Positions 16,521 to 25,683 of a stretch of 64,000 bases of DNA are shown here, piece by piece. The stretch is from assembly GCF_024622045.1 (NCBI RefSeq), contig NZ_JANKBP010000011.1; one strand, 5' to 3'. Within the stretch, counting starts at the first letter, position 1; every line of letters begins with the position of its first letter. The notes below the pieces were generated by a model. The model was not told where the DNA came from, ran no database searches, and saw only the letters and a program-made list of their open reading frames with translations. The position numbers were made by a program, and so were the translations under genes. This DNA comes from Rodentibacter caecimuris (lineage in GTDB: Bacteria > Pseudomonadota > Gammaproteobacteria > Enterobacterales > Pasteurellaceae).

Positions 16521-18008
16521 ATGAGTAAAGAAATTTTATTAGCAGCAGAAGCGGTGTCTAATGAAAAATTACTACCGCGTGAAAAAATCTTTGAAGCATT
16601 AGAAAGTGCGATTGCTCTTTCAACTAAGAAAAAATATGAATACGAAACCGATATTCGCGTTTCAATTAACCCAAAAAATGGTGAGTTTGAAACTTTTCGT
16701 CGCTGGTTAGTCGTTGATGAAGTAAAAGTGCCGACAAAAGAAATTACTTTAGAAGCTGCTCAATTTGATGATCCTGAAATCCAGCTTGGGGACTATGTCG
16801 AAGATCAAATTGAATCTATCGCTTTTGACCGTATTGCAATGCAAACCGCACGTCAAGTTATCAGCACAAAAATTCGCGAAGCGGAGCGAGCAAAAGTAGT
16901 GGAACAATTCTGTTCCGAAGAGGGCAAAATTGTCACCGGTACAGTAAAAAAAGTGAATCGCGAGAGTATTATTTTGGATTTAGGCAATAAAGCTGAAGCG
17001 GTTATTGCTCGTGAAGATATGTTACCACGCGAGAATTTCCGACCGGGAGATCGAGTTCGTGGTGTGCTTTATAAAGTTGTTCCGGAAAGTAAAACCGCAC
17101 AATTATTTGTTACCCGTGCGAAACCGGAAATGCTCATTGAATTATTCCGTATTGAAGTACCGGAAATTGGCGAAGAAATGATTGAAATTCGTGGTGCTGC
17201 CCGTGATCCGGGTTCTCGTGCAAAAATTGCAGTGAAATCAAATGACAAACGTATCGATCCTGTTGGGGCATGTGTAGGTATGCGTGGTGCTCGGGTTCAA
17301 GCCATTACCAATGAATTGGGGGGAGAACGTGTCGATATCGTACTTTGGGATGATAATCCGGCACAATTTGTCATTAACGCGATGGCACCTGCGGATGTCA
17401 ATTCCATCATTGTCGATGAAGATAACCATTCAATGGATATTGCCGTTGATGCGGCAAATCTTGCGCAAGCAATCGGACGTAACGGTCAAAATGTGCGTTT
17501 AGCCACCCAACTAACCGGCTGGGTATTAAATGTGATGACTACGGAAGAACTTAATGAGAAACATCAAGCAGAAGATAATAAAGCATTGCATTTATTTATG
17601 AATACATTAGAACTTGATGAAGAGTTTGCACAAATCCTTGTAGAAGAAGGCTTTACAAGTTTAGAGGAAATTGCTTATGTGCCGGTAAGTGAATTAACGG
17701 CAATTGATGGTTTGGAAGATGAAGATCTTGTTGAAGAACTTCAAACCCGGGCAAAAAATGCGATCACGGCAGTAGCGGTGGCGGAAGAAGAAGCATTGAA
17801 AAAAGCAAATATTGAAGAACGTTTATTAAACTTGAATGGCATGAACCGTCATATTGCGTTCAAATTCGCCGAAAAACAAATTACCACTCTTGAAGAGCTT
17901 GCCGAACAAGGTGTTGATGATTTAGCGGATATTGAAGAGTTAACAGAAGAACAAGCCGCTGATTTAATTATGGCTGCACGTAACATCTGTTGGTTCAGCG
18001 AAGAATAA
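16521..18008 (+). CDS. nusA: Transcription termination/antitermination factor NusA
   Basis: 495 residues, the gammaproteobacterial long form. Domains: N-terminal RNA-polymerase-binding domain (1-130), S1 (about 135-200, GTVKKVNRESIILDLG), KH1 and KH2 (about 230-345, GACVGMRGARVQAITNELGGE and AIGRNGQNVRLA), and two acidic AR repeats at the C-terminus (about 360-495). It modulates pausing, intrinsic termination and rRNA antitermination. Strong AAAGGAGAAAAAGG site before ATG. The tandem terminators upstream suit a NusA-sensitive autoregulated operon as known in E. coli. Confidence 0.98.
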   Translation: MSKEILLAAEAVSNEKLLPREKIFEALESAIALSTKKKYEYETDIRVSINPKNGEFETFRRWLVVDEVKVPTKEITLEAAQFDDPEIQLGDYVEDQIESIAFDRIAMQTARQVISTKIREAERAKVVEQFCSEEGKIVTGTVKKVNRESIILDLGNKAEAVIAREDMLPRENFRPGDRVRGVLYKVVPESKTAQLFVTRAKPEMLIELFRIEVPEIGEEMIEIRGAARDPGSRAKIAVKSNDKRIDPVGACVGMRGARVQAITNELGGERVDIVLWDDNPAQFVINAMAPADVNSIIVDEDNHSMDIAVDAANLAQAIGRNGQNVRLATQLTGWVLNVMTTEELNEKHQAEDNKALHLFMNTLELDEEFAQILVEEGFTSLEEIAYVPVSELTAIDGLEDEDLVEELQTRAKNAITAVAVAEEEALKKANIEERLLNLNGMNRHIAFKFAEKQITTLEELAEQGVDDLADIEELTEEQAADLIMAARNICWFSEE

Positions 18009-18020
18009 GGAGAATTAATT

Positions 18021-20549
18021 ATGACTGATGAAGTAAAACAAGCAGATAGCGAAGCACCGAAAAAATTAAGTATTCAACGCAGAACTAAAACGGTAGTAAA
18101 TGCAACAACAACGGCAGGTAAAAGTAAATCCGTTCAAGTGGAAGTTCGTAAAAAACGTACTGTAAAAACCGATGCGGTTCAAAAAGCGGAAGAAGCTGAA
18201 AAATTAAAAGCGCAACAAGAAGAATTGGAAGCGAAAAAAGCAGCGGAAAAGAAAGCCGAAGAGGAAAAAGCCCGTTTGGAGGCAGAAAAAGCCGCCGCAG
18301 AGAAATTAAAAGCAGAGAAAGAAGCTCAAGCTAAAAACGCACAAAGTGCGGTCAATTCTAAAGCTAAATCTGTTGATGACGAAAAAGAAAAACGCAAAGC
18401 GGAAGAAGCCGAACTTCGTCGCAAAGCAGAGGAACTTGCTCGTCAAAAAGCTGAGGAGCAAGCCCGTAAAGCCGCGGAAGAAGCTAGACGCTATGCTGAA
18501 ATGGATGATGAAGATAACGAATCTTCGTCAGAAGATTATTCCGACTATAATCTCAGTTCAAAATATGCGCTTGAGGCGGAAGATGAAGAAGAACGCCGTA
18601 ATGAAAATCGTGGTCGTGGAAAAAATAAAGTAGCAAAAGCGAAAAAAGGTCGCGATGACGATAATAGCAAGAATAATCGAAATGAACGCGAGTCCAACCG
18701 TAAAAATCAAAAAGAAGGTAAGTTAGGTAAAGGTAAAAATGCTAAGAAAGGAGCCTCATTACAGCAAGCTTTCACGAAACCGGTTCAAGTTGCTAAAGCG
18801 GATGTTGTGATTGGGGAAACCATTACCGTTGCAGAACTTTCCAACAAAATGGCAATTAAAGCCACTGAAATCATCAAAATGATGATGAAAATGGGCGAGA
18901 TGGTGACAATTAACCAAGTACTTGATCAAGAGACCGCGCAATTAGTAGCGGAAGAATTAGGTCATAAAGTGATTCTTCGCAATGAAAATGAACTTGAAGA
19001 AGCGGTACTTGGCGATCGTGATGTCAATGCGGAAAAAGTAACCCGTGCACCGGTAGTGACTATTATGGGTCACGTTGACCATGGTAAAACATCCTTACTT
19101 GACTATATTCGTAAAGCTAAAGTGGCTGCCGGTGAAGCGGGCGGAATTACGCAACATATCGGTGCGTATCATGTGGAAATGGATGATGGCAAAATGATCA
19201 CTTTCCTTGATACCCCGGGACACGCCGCATTTACTTCAATGCGTGCACGAGGTGCAAAAGCAACGGATATTGTAGTACTGGTGGTGGCTGCAGATGATGG
19301 GGTGATGCCTCAAACTATTGAAGCTATTCAACACGCAAAAGCAGCGGGAGCGCCGTTAGTTGTCGCCGTAAACAAAATTGATAAACCGGAAGCCAACCCG
19401 GATCGTGTAGAACAAGAGTTATTACAATATGAAGTCATTTCAGAAAAATTCGGGGGTGACGTTCAATTTGTACCGGTTTCAGCGAAACAAGGTCTCGGTA
19501 TTGATGACTTGTTAGATGCGATTCTTCTTCAATCTGAAGTGCTTGAATTAACCGCTGTGAAAGACGGTATGGCAAGTGGTGTTGTGATTGAATCTTACCT
19601 TGATAAAGGCCGTGGCCCTGTGGCGACAATTTTGGTTCAATCCGGTACCTTACGTAAGGGCGATATTGTGCTCTGCGGCTTTGAGTATGGTCGTGTACGT
19701 GCAATGCGTGACGAAAATGGTAAAGAAATTGACGAAGCCGGGCCGTCTATACCGGTCGAAGTACTTGGGCTTTCCGGTGTGCCGGCAGCCGGTGATGAAG
19801 CGACTGTCGTGCGTGATGAGAAAAAAGCTCGCGAAGTGGCATTGTACCGTCAAGGTAAATTCCGTGAAGTTAAACTTGCCCGTCAGCAAAAAGCAAAACT
19901 TGAAAATATGTTTAGCAATATGGCAGAAGGCGATGTGGCAGAATTGAATGTTATTGTCAAAGCAGACGTACAGGGTTCTGTGGAAGCGATTGTTCAAGCC
20001 TTACACGAACTTTCAACGGACGAAGTGAAAGTGAAAGTTGTAGGTTCAGGCGTAGGCGGTATTACTGAAACCGATGCCACATTAGCTGCGGCATCCAACG
20101 CTATTATGGTTGGGTTCAACGTTCGTGCAGATGCCTCAGCCCGTCGTGTGATCGAAAGTGAAAATATTGATTTACGTTATTATTCTATTATTTATGAATT
20201 GCTTAACGAAATCAAAGCGGCAATGAGCGGTATGCTACAGCCTGAATTCAAACAAGAAATCATCGGCTTGGCAGAAGTGCGGGATGTGTTCCGTCATCCA
20301 AAATTTGGTGCAATTGCCGGTTGTATGGTGACAGAAGGTATTGTTAAACGTAATAATCCAATCCGCGTGTTGCGCGACAATGTGGTTATTTTTGAAGGCG
20401 AACTGGAATCGCTCCGTCGTTTCAAAGATGATGTAGCAGAAGTGCGTAGCAATATGGAATGTGGTATTGGCGTGAAAAACTATAATGATGTGAAAGTCGG
20501 CGACCAAATTGAGGTATTCGAAGTGGTGGAGGTTAAACGTTCAATTTAA
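18021..20549 (+). CDS. infB: Translation initiation factor IF-2
   Basis: 842 residues. The N-terminal third (about 55-240) is a lysine-, alanine- and glutamate-rich low-complexity linker, followed by the IF2-N fold (about 258-330), then the GTPase domain from near residue 345 with GHVDHGKTS (G1), DTPGHAAF (G3) and NKIDKPEA (G4), and the C-terminal domains that bind fMet-tRNA. The region 18180-18520 is an imperfect coding repeat (KKAEEEKARLEAEKAAAEKL). It follows nusA by 12 bases. One USS lies inside the linker (18346), encoding QSAVN. Confidence 0.98.
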   Translation: MTDEVKQADSEAPKKLSIQRRTKTVVNATTTAGKSKSVQVEVRKKRTVKTDAVQKAEEAEKLKAQQEELEAKKAAEKKAEEEKARLEAEKAAAEKLKAEKEAQAKNAQSAVNSKAKSVDDEKEKRKAEEAELRRKAEELARQKAEEQARKAAEEARRYAEMDDEDNESSSEDYSDYNLSSKYALEAEDEEERRNENRGRGKNKVAKAKKGRDDDNSKNNRNERESNRKNQKEGKLGKGKNAKKGASLQQAFTKPVQVAKADVVIGETITVAELSNKMAIKATEIIKMMMKMGEMVTINQVLDQETAQLVAEELGHKVILRNENELEEAVLGDRDVNAEKVTRAPVVTIMGHVDHGKTSLLDYIRKAKVAAGEAGGITQHIGAYHVEMDDGKMITFLDTPGHAAFTSMRARGAKATDIVVLVVAADDGVMPQTIEAIQHAKAAGAPLVVAVNKIDKPEANPDRVEQELLQYEVISEKFGGDVQFVPVSAKQGLGIDDLLDAILLQSEVLELTAVKDGMASGVVIESYLDKGRGPVATILVQSGTLRKGDIVLCGFEYGRVRAMRDENGKEIDEAGPSIPVEVLGLSGVPAAGDEATVVRDEKKAREVALYRQGKFREVKLARQQKAKLENMFSNMAEGDVAELNVIVKADVQGSVEAIVQALHELSTDEVKVKVVGSGVGGITETDATLAAASNAIMVGFNVRADASARRVIESENIDLRYYSIIYELLNEIKAAMSGMLQPEFKQEIIGLAEVRDVFRHPKFGAIAGCMVTEGIVKRNNPIRVLRDNVVIFEGELESLRRFKDDVAEVRSNMECGIGVKNYNDVKVGDQIEVFEVVEVKRSI

Positions 20550-20693
20550 TTATTCAGTTGTAACCTTGTCGAAAAGTTAAAAGTTGCGGTGAGATTCTCC
20601 GGCTATTTTAGAAAATGTGGGGAAATCTGACCGCACTTTGTTAAATGGGATAACTAGATTTTTATAGAGTTTAGTTGTAGCTATATTTAAATT

Positions 20694-20730
20694 GCTGTTT
20701 ATAAGCGAAAATGCAAAAACAGCTATTTTT
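20694..20730 (+). terminator. Possible terminator between infB and the DUF3302 gene
   Basis: GCTGTTT (20694-20700) pairs with AAACAGC (20717-20723) around a 16-base loop, followed by TATTTTT. The loop is large and the next gene starts at 20744, so this may instead be a leader structure. Confidence 0.4.
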
Positions 20731-20743
20731 CGGAGCATTTGAA

Positions 20744-21154
20744 ATGCTGGATTATTTAGCATTATTTTTTCTATTATTTGCGAGCATTGCTATTTTTTAT
20801 GCAGTGATTGCTATTCACGACATTCCCTATGAAATAGCTAAAAAACGTAATCATCCCCATCTAGAAGCCATCCATTATGCCGGATGGGTGAGTTTATTTA
20901 CCTTACACGTTATTTGGCCTTTCCTCTGGATTTGGGCAACCTTATGGCATAAAGAAAACGGTTGGGGGAATGGCAATCGTCAAAAAGAATCCGAGCTTCT
21001 TTTAGGAATAGAAAATGTCACAAAACAGCTTCCTGAATTGGAAAAACAAAACCTAAAATTAGAAACGGAATTGGCTACTTTACGTCAAGAATTAAATGTA
21101 TTGACAAAAAAATTAGCTCAGCTAGAAAACAAACAAAATAAGAGTGAGGTATAA
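20744..21154 (+). CDS. DUF3302 inner-membrane protein (YiaW/YibI-like)
   Basis: 136 residues from ATG 20744, with CGGAG eight bases upstream; a longer frame from 20711 is less likely. Two membrane helices (about 2-24, and 48-67 in the WVSLFTLHVIWPFLWIWATLW segment) followed by a charged coiled-coil tail (about 85-136). The core matches DUF3302 proteins, which in E. coli are encoded directly before an HlyD-family gene (yiaWV, yibIH), exactly as here. Function unknown; likely a membrane partner of the adaptor protein. It is the first gene of the block inserted between infB and rbfA. Confidence 0.8.
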   Translation: MLDYLALFFLLFASIAIFYAVIAIHDIPYEIAKKRNHPHLEAIHYAGWVSLFTLHVIWPFLWIWATLWHKENGWGNGNRQKESELLLGIENVTKQLPELEKQNLKLETELATLRQELNVLTKKLAQLENKQNKSEV

Positions 21155-21157
21155 GCA

Positions 21158-22291
21158 ATGGAGTTGATGATTTTAATTATTTATGCCTCGCTTTGTGTGG
21201 GGATTTTTAAACTCTTTAAAATTCCTTTAAACAAATGGTCGGTGCCAACGGCAATTTTAGGCGGGGTCGTATTATTGGTTTCTATGCTGTTGTTTATGAA
21301 CTATAACCATCCGCATACCAAATTAGTGACGCAATATTATATCTCAACGCCAATTGTTCCACAGGTTCGCGGTCGTGTGATTGAAGTCAATCAATTTACA
21401 CCGAATCAACGGATTAAAAAAGATGAAATGTTATTTCGTATTGATCCTACTCCTTATCAAGCGGATGTGGATGCGAGAAAAGCGGAATTGGCTGATGCAA
21501 TTCAAGCTGCAACCACATTGCAACTGGATGTGAATGCAGCTAAAGCCCGCTTAGAAGAAGCAAAATTAACCATGCACCAAAAGCAAAAAGAAGCGGAGCG
21601 TTATAAGAAATTAGTCGCTACACAAGGGGTAAGCCAACTTGAGTCGGAAGTTAAAATCCGTGAAGCCTTGAGTGCAAAAGCAACTTATGAAACCCGAATC
21701 GCCGAACTTGAAAAAGCAGAAAAATTACTAGACTCCAACATTAATGGTGAAAATACAACAGTGGCTGCAAAGCGTGCCGCCCTTGAACGTGCAAAGTTCG
21801 ATTTGGAATCAACGACTGTGCGTGCACCATCAGACGGTTATGTTTCACAACAATTTTTACAAGAAGGCATGATGGCAGGACGTTTAGCCATTCGCCCGGT
21901 TATGACCTTTATTGGTGAACAAAAGCGTCAGTTCGTTGCTGCATTTCGTCAAAATTCCCTATTACGTTTAAAAGCCGGTGATGAGGCAGAATTAGCATTT
22001 CCCGCTATTCCTGGAAAAGTTTTCCCTGCCAAAGTGAAAGCGATTTTACCCGCTATCGGTGAAAGTGAAGTGCAAGCAAACGGTACAACCTACACCCGTA
22101 AATTCATTGATGAACGAGCAATGCCTCTTGTATTACTGGAGCTCACCGAAGAGATGGATGAATATCCATTACCTTTCGGTGCAACAGCTGAAGCGGCGGT
22201 TTATACCGAACATGCCCACCATCTCGCCATGATGCGTAAAATTTTATTGAGAATGAATAGTTGGAAAAATTATTTATATTTAGATCATTAA
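21158..22291 (+). CDS. HlyD-family membrane adaptor (YiaV/YibH-like)
   Basis: 377 residues. Two N-terminal hydrophobic helices (about 2-20 and 27-47), a biotinyl-lipoyl-like half (VRGRVIEVNQFTPNQRIKKDEMLF near 70), a long alpha-hairpin coiled coil (about 100-225), the second half-motif with VRAPSDGYVSQQFLQEG near 222, and a beta-barrel domain. This is the membrane-fusion layout of tripartite efflux or export systems, but neither an energy-coupled transporter nor an outer-membrane channel is nearby. It follows the DUF3302 gene by three bases; the pair resembles E. coli yiaWV. Its role is unestablished. Confidence 0.85.
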   Translation: MELMILIIYASLCVGIFKLFKIPLNKWSVPTAILGGVVLLVSMLLFMNYNHPHTKLVTQYYISTPIVPQVRGRVIEVNQFTPNQRIKKDEMLFRIDPTPYQADVDARKAELADAIQAATTLQLDVNAAKARLEEAKLTMHQKQKEAERYKKLVATQGVSQLESEVKIREALSAKATYETRIAELEKAEKLLDSNINGENTTVAAKRAALERAKFDLESTTVRAPSDGYVSQQFLQEGMMAGRLAIRPVMTFIGEQKRQFVAAFRQNSLLRLKAGDEAELAFPAIPGKVFPAKVKAILPAIGESEVQANGTTYTRKFIDERAMPLVLLELTEEMDEYPLPFGATAEAAVYTEHAHHLAMMRKILLRMNSWKNYLYLDH

Positions 22292-22612
22292 ATAATATTT
22301 ATTACAAAATAAATATTTTCTAAATGTCGAAAACGGTTATATTCTGCAATAAAAATAACCGTTTTGTTTATTAACATCATAGAATATTTATTATTTTATG
22401 ATAGCTCTATGTAAATTTTTATTATTTAGATATCTTAACCTAAATGGTGTTTTAGTTATTGTCTAAAAATAATAAATTATTATGATAAATAAAGCCGATA
22501 GTTTTAATATCCTTCATATTATAACCAGCAGTTAGCTTTCAACAAGTTATCTGGCTTACATTTTGTAACTAACAACAAATCTAACTTAGATTGTAATAAG
22601 GTAATAAATTTT
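22292..22612. other. 321-base A+T-rich gap before nadV, with a terminator
   Basis: AAAACGGTTAT (22330-22340) and ATAACCGTTTT (22355-22365) form an 11-pair stem with a 14-base loop, followed by GTTTATT; it probably ends the DUF3302-HlyD transcript. The rest is very A+T-rich, without USS and without an open frame I can support. The nadV promoter must be here; GTTAG at about 22532 and CTAAC at about 22567 make a loose inverted repeat of unknown meaning. Confidence 0.6.
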
Positions 22613-24094
22613 ATGGATAATCTATTAAATAATTATAGTCGTGCCAGCGCTATACCTTCATTATTATGTGATTTTTATAAAACATCTCATCGCATCATGT
22701 ATCCTGAAGGTTCACAGATTCTTTATAGTACGTTTACGCCTCGCAGCAATAAACAAGCTCCTTATTTAACACGAGTTGTTTCCTTTGGTTTTCAAGCATT
22801 TATTACTAAATATTTAATACATTATTTTAATGACAACTTCTTTTCTCGGGATAAGAATGAAGTTGTTTCTGAATATTCAGCCTTCATTAAAAAAACGTTA
22901 CAGTTAGATGATACAGGGGAACATATTAAGCGGTTACATGAGTTAGGTTATTTACCTATCCGAATTAAAGCTATTCCTGAAGGAAAAACCGTTGCAATTA
23001 AAGTTCCCGTGATGACTATTGAGAATACTCATCCTGATTTCTTTTGGCTTACCAACTATTTAGAAACACTTATTAATGTATCGCTTTGGCAGCCGATGAC
23101 TTCAGCTTCTATGGCTTTTGCTTATCGGGCTGTATTAGCTAAGTTTGCAAAAGAAACCTGTGATAACCAAGATCATGTTCCATTTCAATCTCACGATTTT
23201 TCAATGCGGGGGATGGGCTCTTTAGAATCGGCGGAAACTTCAGGAGCAGGGCACTTAACCTCCTTTTTAGGCACGGATACGATTCCTGCGATCTCTTTCA
23301 TTGAAGCCTATTACGGCTCAAATAGCTTAATCGGCACGTCAATTCCGGCTTCAGAACACTCAGTGATGAGCTCACATGGTGTTGATGAATTACCCACATT
23401 TCGTTATTTAATGGATAAATTTCCGAATAGTATGTTGTCAATTGTGTCGGATACAACCGATTTTTGGCATAACATTACGATTAATTTACCTTTATTGAAG
23501 CCGGAAATTATGGCAAGACCTGAGAATGCCCGTTTAGTTATTCGACCTGATAGCGGTGATTTTTTTGCGATTATTTGTGGTGATCCTACGGCAGATACCA
23601 AGCATGAGCGTAAAGGTCTAATTGAGTGTTTATGGGATATTTTTGGCGGCTCGGTTAATCAGAAAGGTTATAAAGTTCTTGATCCTCACATCGGCGCTAT
23701 TTATGGTGATGGTGTGACCTATGAAAAAATGTCTAAGATTTTAGAGGGGCTAAAAGTGAAAGGCTTTGCTTCAAGTAATATTGTGTTTGGTGTCGGTGCG
23801 CAAACCTATCAACGTAATACGCGTGATACGTTAGGATTTGCCATTAAAGCAACATCTATCACGATTAATGGTAAAGAAAAAGCGATCTTTAAGAATCCTA
23901 AAACCGATAATGGCTTAAAAAAATCCCAAAAAGGCCGTGTTAAAGTCCTTTCTTATGATACCTATCTTGATGGTTTAACTGCAAAAGATGATTTTAGTGA
24001 TGATTTATTAGAAATACTCTTTGAAGACGGCAAACTGTTACGCCGAACCGATTTTGATCAAATTAGACAAAATTTACTTGCAGGTTCTAGTTAG
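22613..24094 (+). CDS. nadV: Nicotinamide phosphoribosyltransferase
   Basis: 493 residues, the length of bacterial NadV and animal NAMPT. It makes nicotinamide mononucleotide from nicotinamide and PRPP. Seen: N-terminal DFYKTSHRIMYPEGSQ substrate segment (20-35), the phospho-histidine His249 in ASEHSVMSS (equivalent to human His247), the RPDSGDF ribose-phosphate motif near 303 and the C-terminal GVGAQTYQRNTRDT segment. In Haemophilus ducreyi and others, nadV gives independence from V factor and is often plasmid-borne. Here it lies between infB and rbfA, contains no USS, and is more A+T-rich than its neighbours, which suggests acquisition. Confidence 0.93.
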   Translation: MDNLLNNYSRASAIPSLLCDFYKTSHRIMYPEGSQILYSTFTPRSNKQAPYLTRVVSFGFQAFITKYLIHYFNDNFFSRDKNEVVSEYSAFIKKTLQLDDTGEHIKRLHELGYLPIRIKAIPEGKTVAIKVPVMTIENTHPDFFWLTNYLETLINVSLWQPMTSASMAFAYRAVLAKFAKETCDNQDHVPFQSHDFSMRGMGSLESAETSGAGHLTSFLGTDTIPAISFIEAYYGSNSLIGTSIPASEHSVMSSHGVDELPTFRYLMDKFPNSMLSIVSDTTDFWHNITINLPLLKPEIMARPENARLVIRPDSGDFFAIICGDPTADTKHERKGLIECLWDIFGGSVNQKGYKVLDPHIGAIYGDGVTYEKMSKILEGLKVKGFASSNIVFGVGAQTYQRNTRDTLGFAIKATSITINGKEKAIFKNPKTDNGLKKSQKGRVKVLSYDTYLDGLTAKDDFSDDLLEILFEDGKLLRRTDFDQIRQNLLAGSS

Positions 24095-24243
24095 AAAAAT
24101 TATCTCTATTTAGAGAAAAGAGCGGTCGGATTTTATTGTGTTTTGGTGTTATGTCGCTACTTTTGATATAAAACGTCGCGGTCATTTATACAGATAATTT
24201 TATAAACCAACCGCACTTTTCGCTTTTGAGGGATAAATTTTGC

Positions 24244-24249
24244 TATAAT
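24244..24249 (+). promoter_or_regulatory. Strong -10 element upstream of rbfA
   Basis: TATAAT at 24244-24249 followed by CCCCGCC, 39 bases before the rbfA ATG. No good -35 at normal spacing was found. A local promoter would be needed because the nadV block separates rbfA-truB from nusA-infB. Confidence 0.5.
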
Positions 24250-24288
24250 CCCCGCCTTAAAAAGAATTATTGAAAATAGGAAAAGAAA

Positions 24289-24675
24289 ATGGCTCGAGAA
24301 TTTAAACGTAGCGACCGTGTTGCGCAAGAAATCCAAAAAGAAATTGCGGTGATTTTACAACGTGAGGTGAAAGATCCGCGTATTGGTATGGTGACGGTAT
24401 CCGATGTTGAGGTGTCGAGTGATTTGGCTTATGCCAAAATTTTTGTCACCTTCTTGTTTGATCATGATGAAAGTGCCATTGAACAGGGGATGAAAGGCTT
24501 AGAAAAAGCCGCACCTTATATTCGCACCTTGCTTGGCAAAGCGATGCGTTTACGCATTGTGCCGGAAATCCGTTTTATCTACGATCAATCTTTGGTAGAA
24601 GGAATGAGAATGTCCAATTTGGTGACGAACGTGGTACGTGAAGATGAGCGCAAACACGTTGAGGACGAAGCATAA
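24289..24675 (+). CDS. rbfA: 30S ribosome-binding factor RbfA
   Basis: 128 residues, a single KH-like domain: MAREFKRSDRVAQEIQKEIAV start, VKDPRIGMVTVSDVEVSSDLAYAKIFVTF centre and RIVPEIRFIYDQS end. It binds the 30S subunit near 16S helix 1 for late maturation and cold adaptation. AAAAGAAA precedes the ATG. Stop and the truB start overlap (TAATG). Identity is firm. Confidence 0.95.
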   Translation: MAREFKRSDRVAQEIQKEIAVILQREVKDPRIGMVTVSDVEVSSDLAYAKIFVTFLFDHDESAIEQGMKGLEKAAPYIRTLLGKAMRLRIVPEIRFIYDQSLVEGMRMSNLVTNVVREDERKHVEDEA

Positions 24676-25595
24676 TGTCGAGACCACGCAAGCGGGGACG
24701 TGATATTGACGGCGTTTTTTTGTTGGATAAACCCCAGGGAATGTCCTCTAACGAAATTATGCAAAAAGTAAAACGTCTCTTCCAAGCCAATAAAGCAGGG
24801 CATACGGGGGCGTTAGATCCGCTGGCAACAGGAATGTTGCCGATTTGTTTGGGAGAAGCCACTAAGTTTTCTCAATTTTTATTGGATGCGGATAAGCGTT
24901 ATTTAGTTACTGCAAAATTAGGCGAGCGCACTGATACTTCCGATGCTGACGGGCAGGTAGTGGAAACCCGTGCAGTGAATGTGGAAACACCGCAAATTTT
25001 GACCGCACTTGAGCAATTTCGGGGCGATATTTTGCAAGTGCCGACGATGTTTTCAGCCTTAAAACATCAAGGCAAACCTTTGTATGAATACGCCCGTCAA
25101 GGTATCACCGTAGAACGTGAGGCACGCCCGATCACGATCTTTGAACTTAAGTTTATTGAATACCATGCGCCTTATTTAACGTTGGAAGTGCATTGTTCCA
25201 AAGGTACATATATTCGCACATTGGTGGATGATTTAGGGGAAGTATTAGGTTGTGGAGCGCATGTTACCATGTTACGCCGACTTGCCGTGGCGGATTATCC
25301 GATTGAAGCGATGATGAGTTGGCAAGAATTACAATATCTTGCGGAAAAGCAAGAGTTGGCGTTACTTGATCAACATTTATTACCAACAGACACGGCTGTA
25401 AGTAAATTACCGGCATTGCATTTGAATGAGGCACAAAGTCGTGCCATTGGTTTTGGTCAGCGAGTGAAATTTACTAACGACCAGAATTTACAAGGACAAG
25501 TGCGGTTGTTTTCGGCACAGAATTTATTTTTAGGCGTGGCGTTGATCGATGGCGATATTATCCGTCCACAACGATTAATTACACAATCCGCATAA
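24675..25595 (+). CDS. truB: tRNA pseudouridine-55 synthase TruB
   Basis: 306 residues. Catalytic Asp48 sits in HTGALDPLATGMLPICLG; the GVFLLDKPQGMSSN N-terminus and KGTYIRTLVDDLGEVLG stretch (near 176) are typical, with a C-terminal PUA-like domain (about 250-306). It converts U55 in the T-loop of tRNAs to pseudouridine and also acts as a tRNA chaperone. The ATG overlaps the rbfA stop by one base. Two USS copies lie in the gene (25000 and 25498). Confidence 0.96.
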   Translation: MSRPRKRGRDIDGVFLLDKPQGMSSNEIMQKVKRLFQANKAGHTGALDPLATGMLPICLGEATKFSQFLLDADKRYLVTAKLGERTDTSDADGQVVETRAVNVETPQILTALEQFRGDILQVPTMFSALKHQGKPLYEYARQGITVEREARPITIFELKFIEYHAPYLTLEVHCSKGTYIRTLVDDLGEVLGCGAHVTMLRRLAVADYPIEAMMSWQELQYLAEKQELALLDQHLLPTDTAVSKLPALHLNEAQSRAIGFGQRVKFTNDQNLQGQVRLFSAQNLFLGVALIDGDIIRPQRLITQSA

Positions 25596-25630
25596 TTTTA
25601 TTTGCCTTTCCTTATAAATTCCAGTAATCT

Positions 25631-25680
25631 CACCTGTAATTAATTTCTTACAAAGAGTGTAAATAAAATATTACAGGTGG
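25631..25680 (+). promoter_or_regulatory. Two TyrR-like boxes and a ribosome-site hairpin upstream of tyrA
   Basis: TGTAAT-N6-CTTACA (25635-25652) and TGTAAA-N6-ATTACA (25658-25675) each resemble the TyrR box TGTAAA-N6-TTTACA; their centres are 23 bases apart, the classical spacing. CACCTGTAAT (25631-25640) is also an exact inverted repeat of ATTACAGGTG (25670-25679), and the 3' arm contains the AGGTGG ribosome site of tyrA, so a hairpin could hide it. Confidence 0.65.
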
Positions 25681-25683
25681 ATT

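Noticed and set aside
18180..18520. Repeat tract in infB as a contingency microsatellite
   Set aside because: The repeats are imperfect Lys/Ala/Glu codons of the IF-2 linker, normal for this protein; no uniform unit that could slip.
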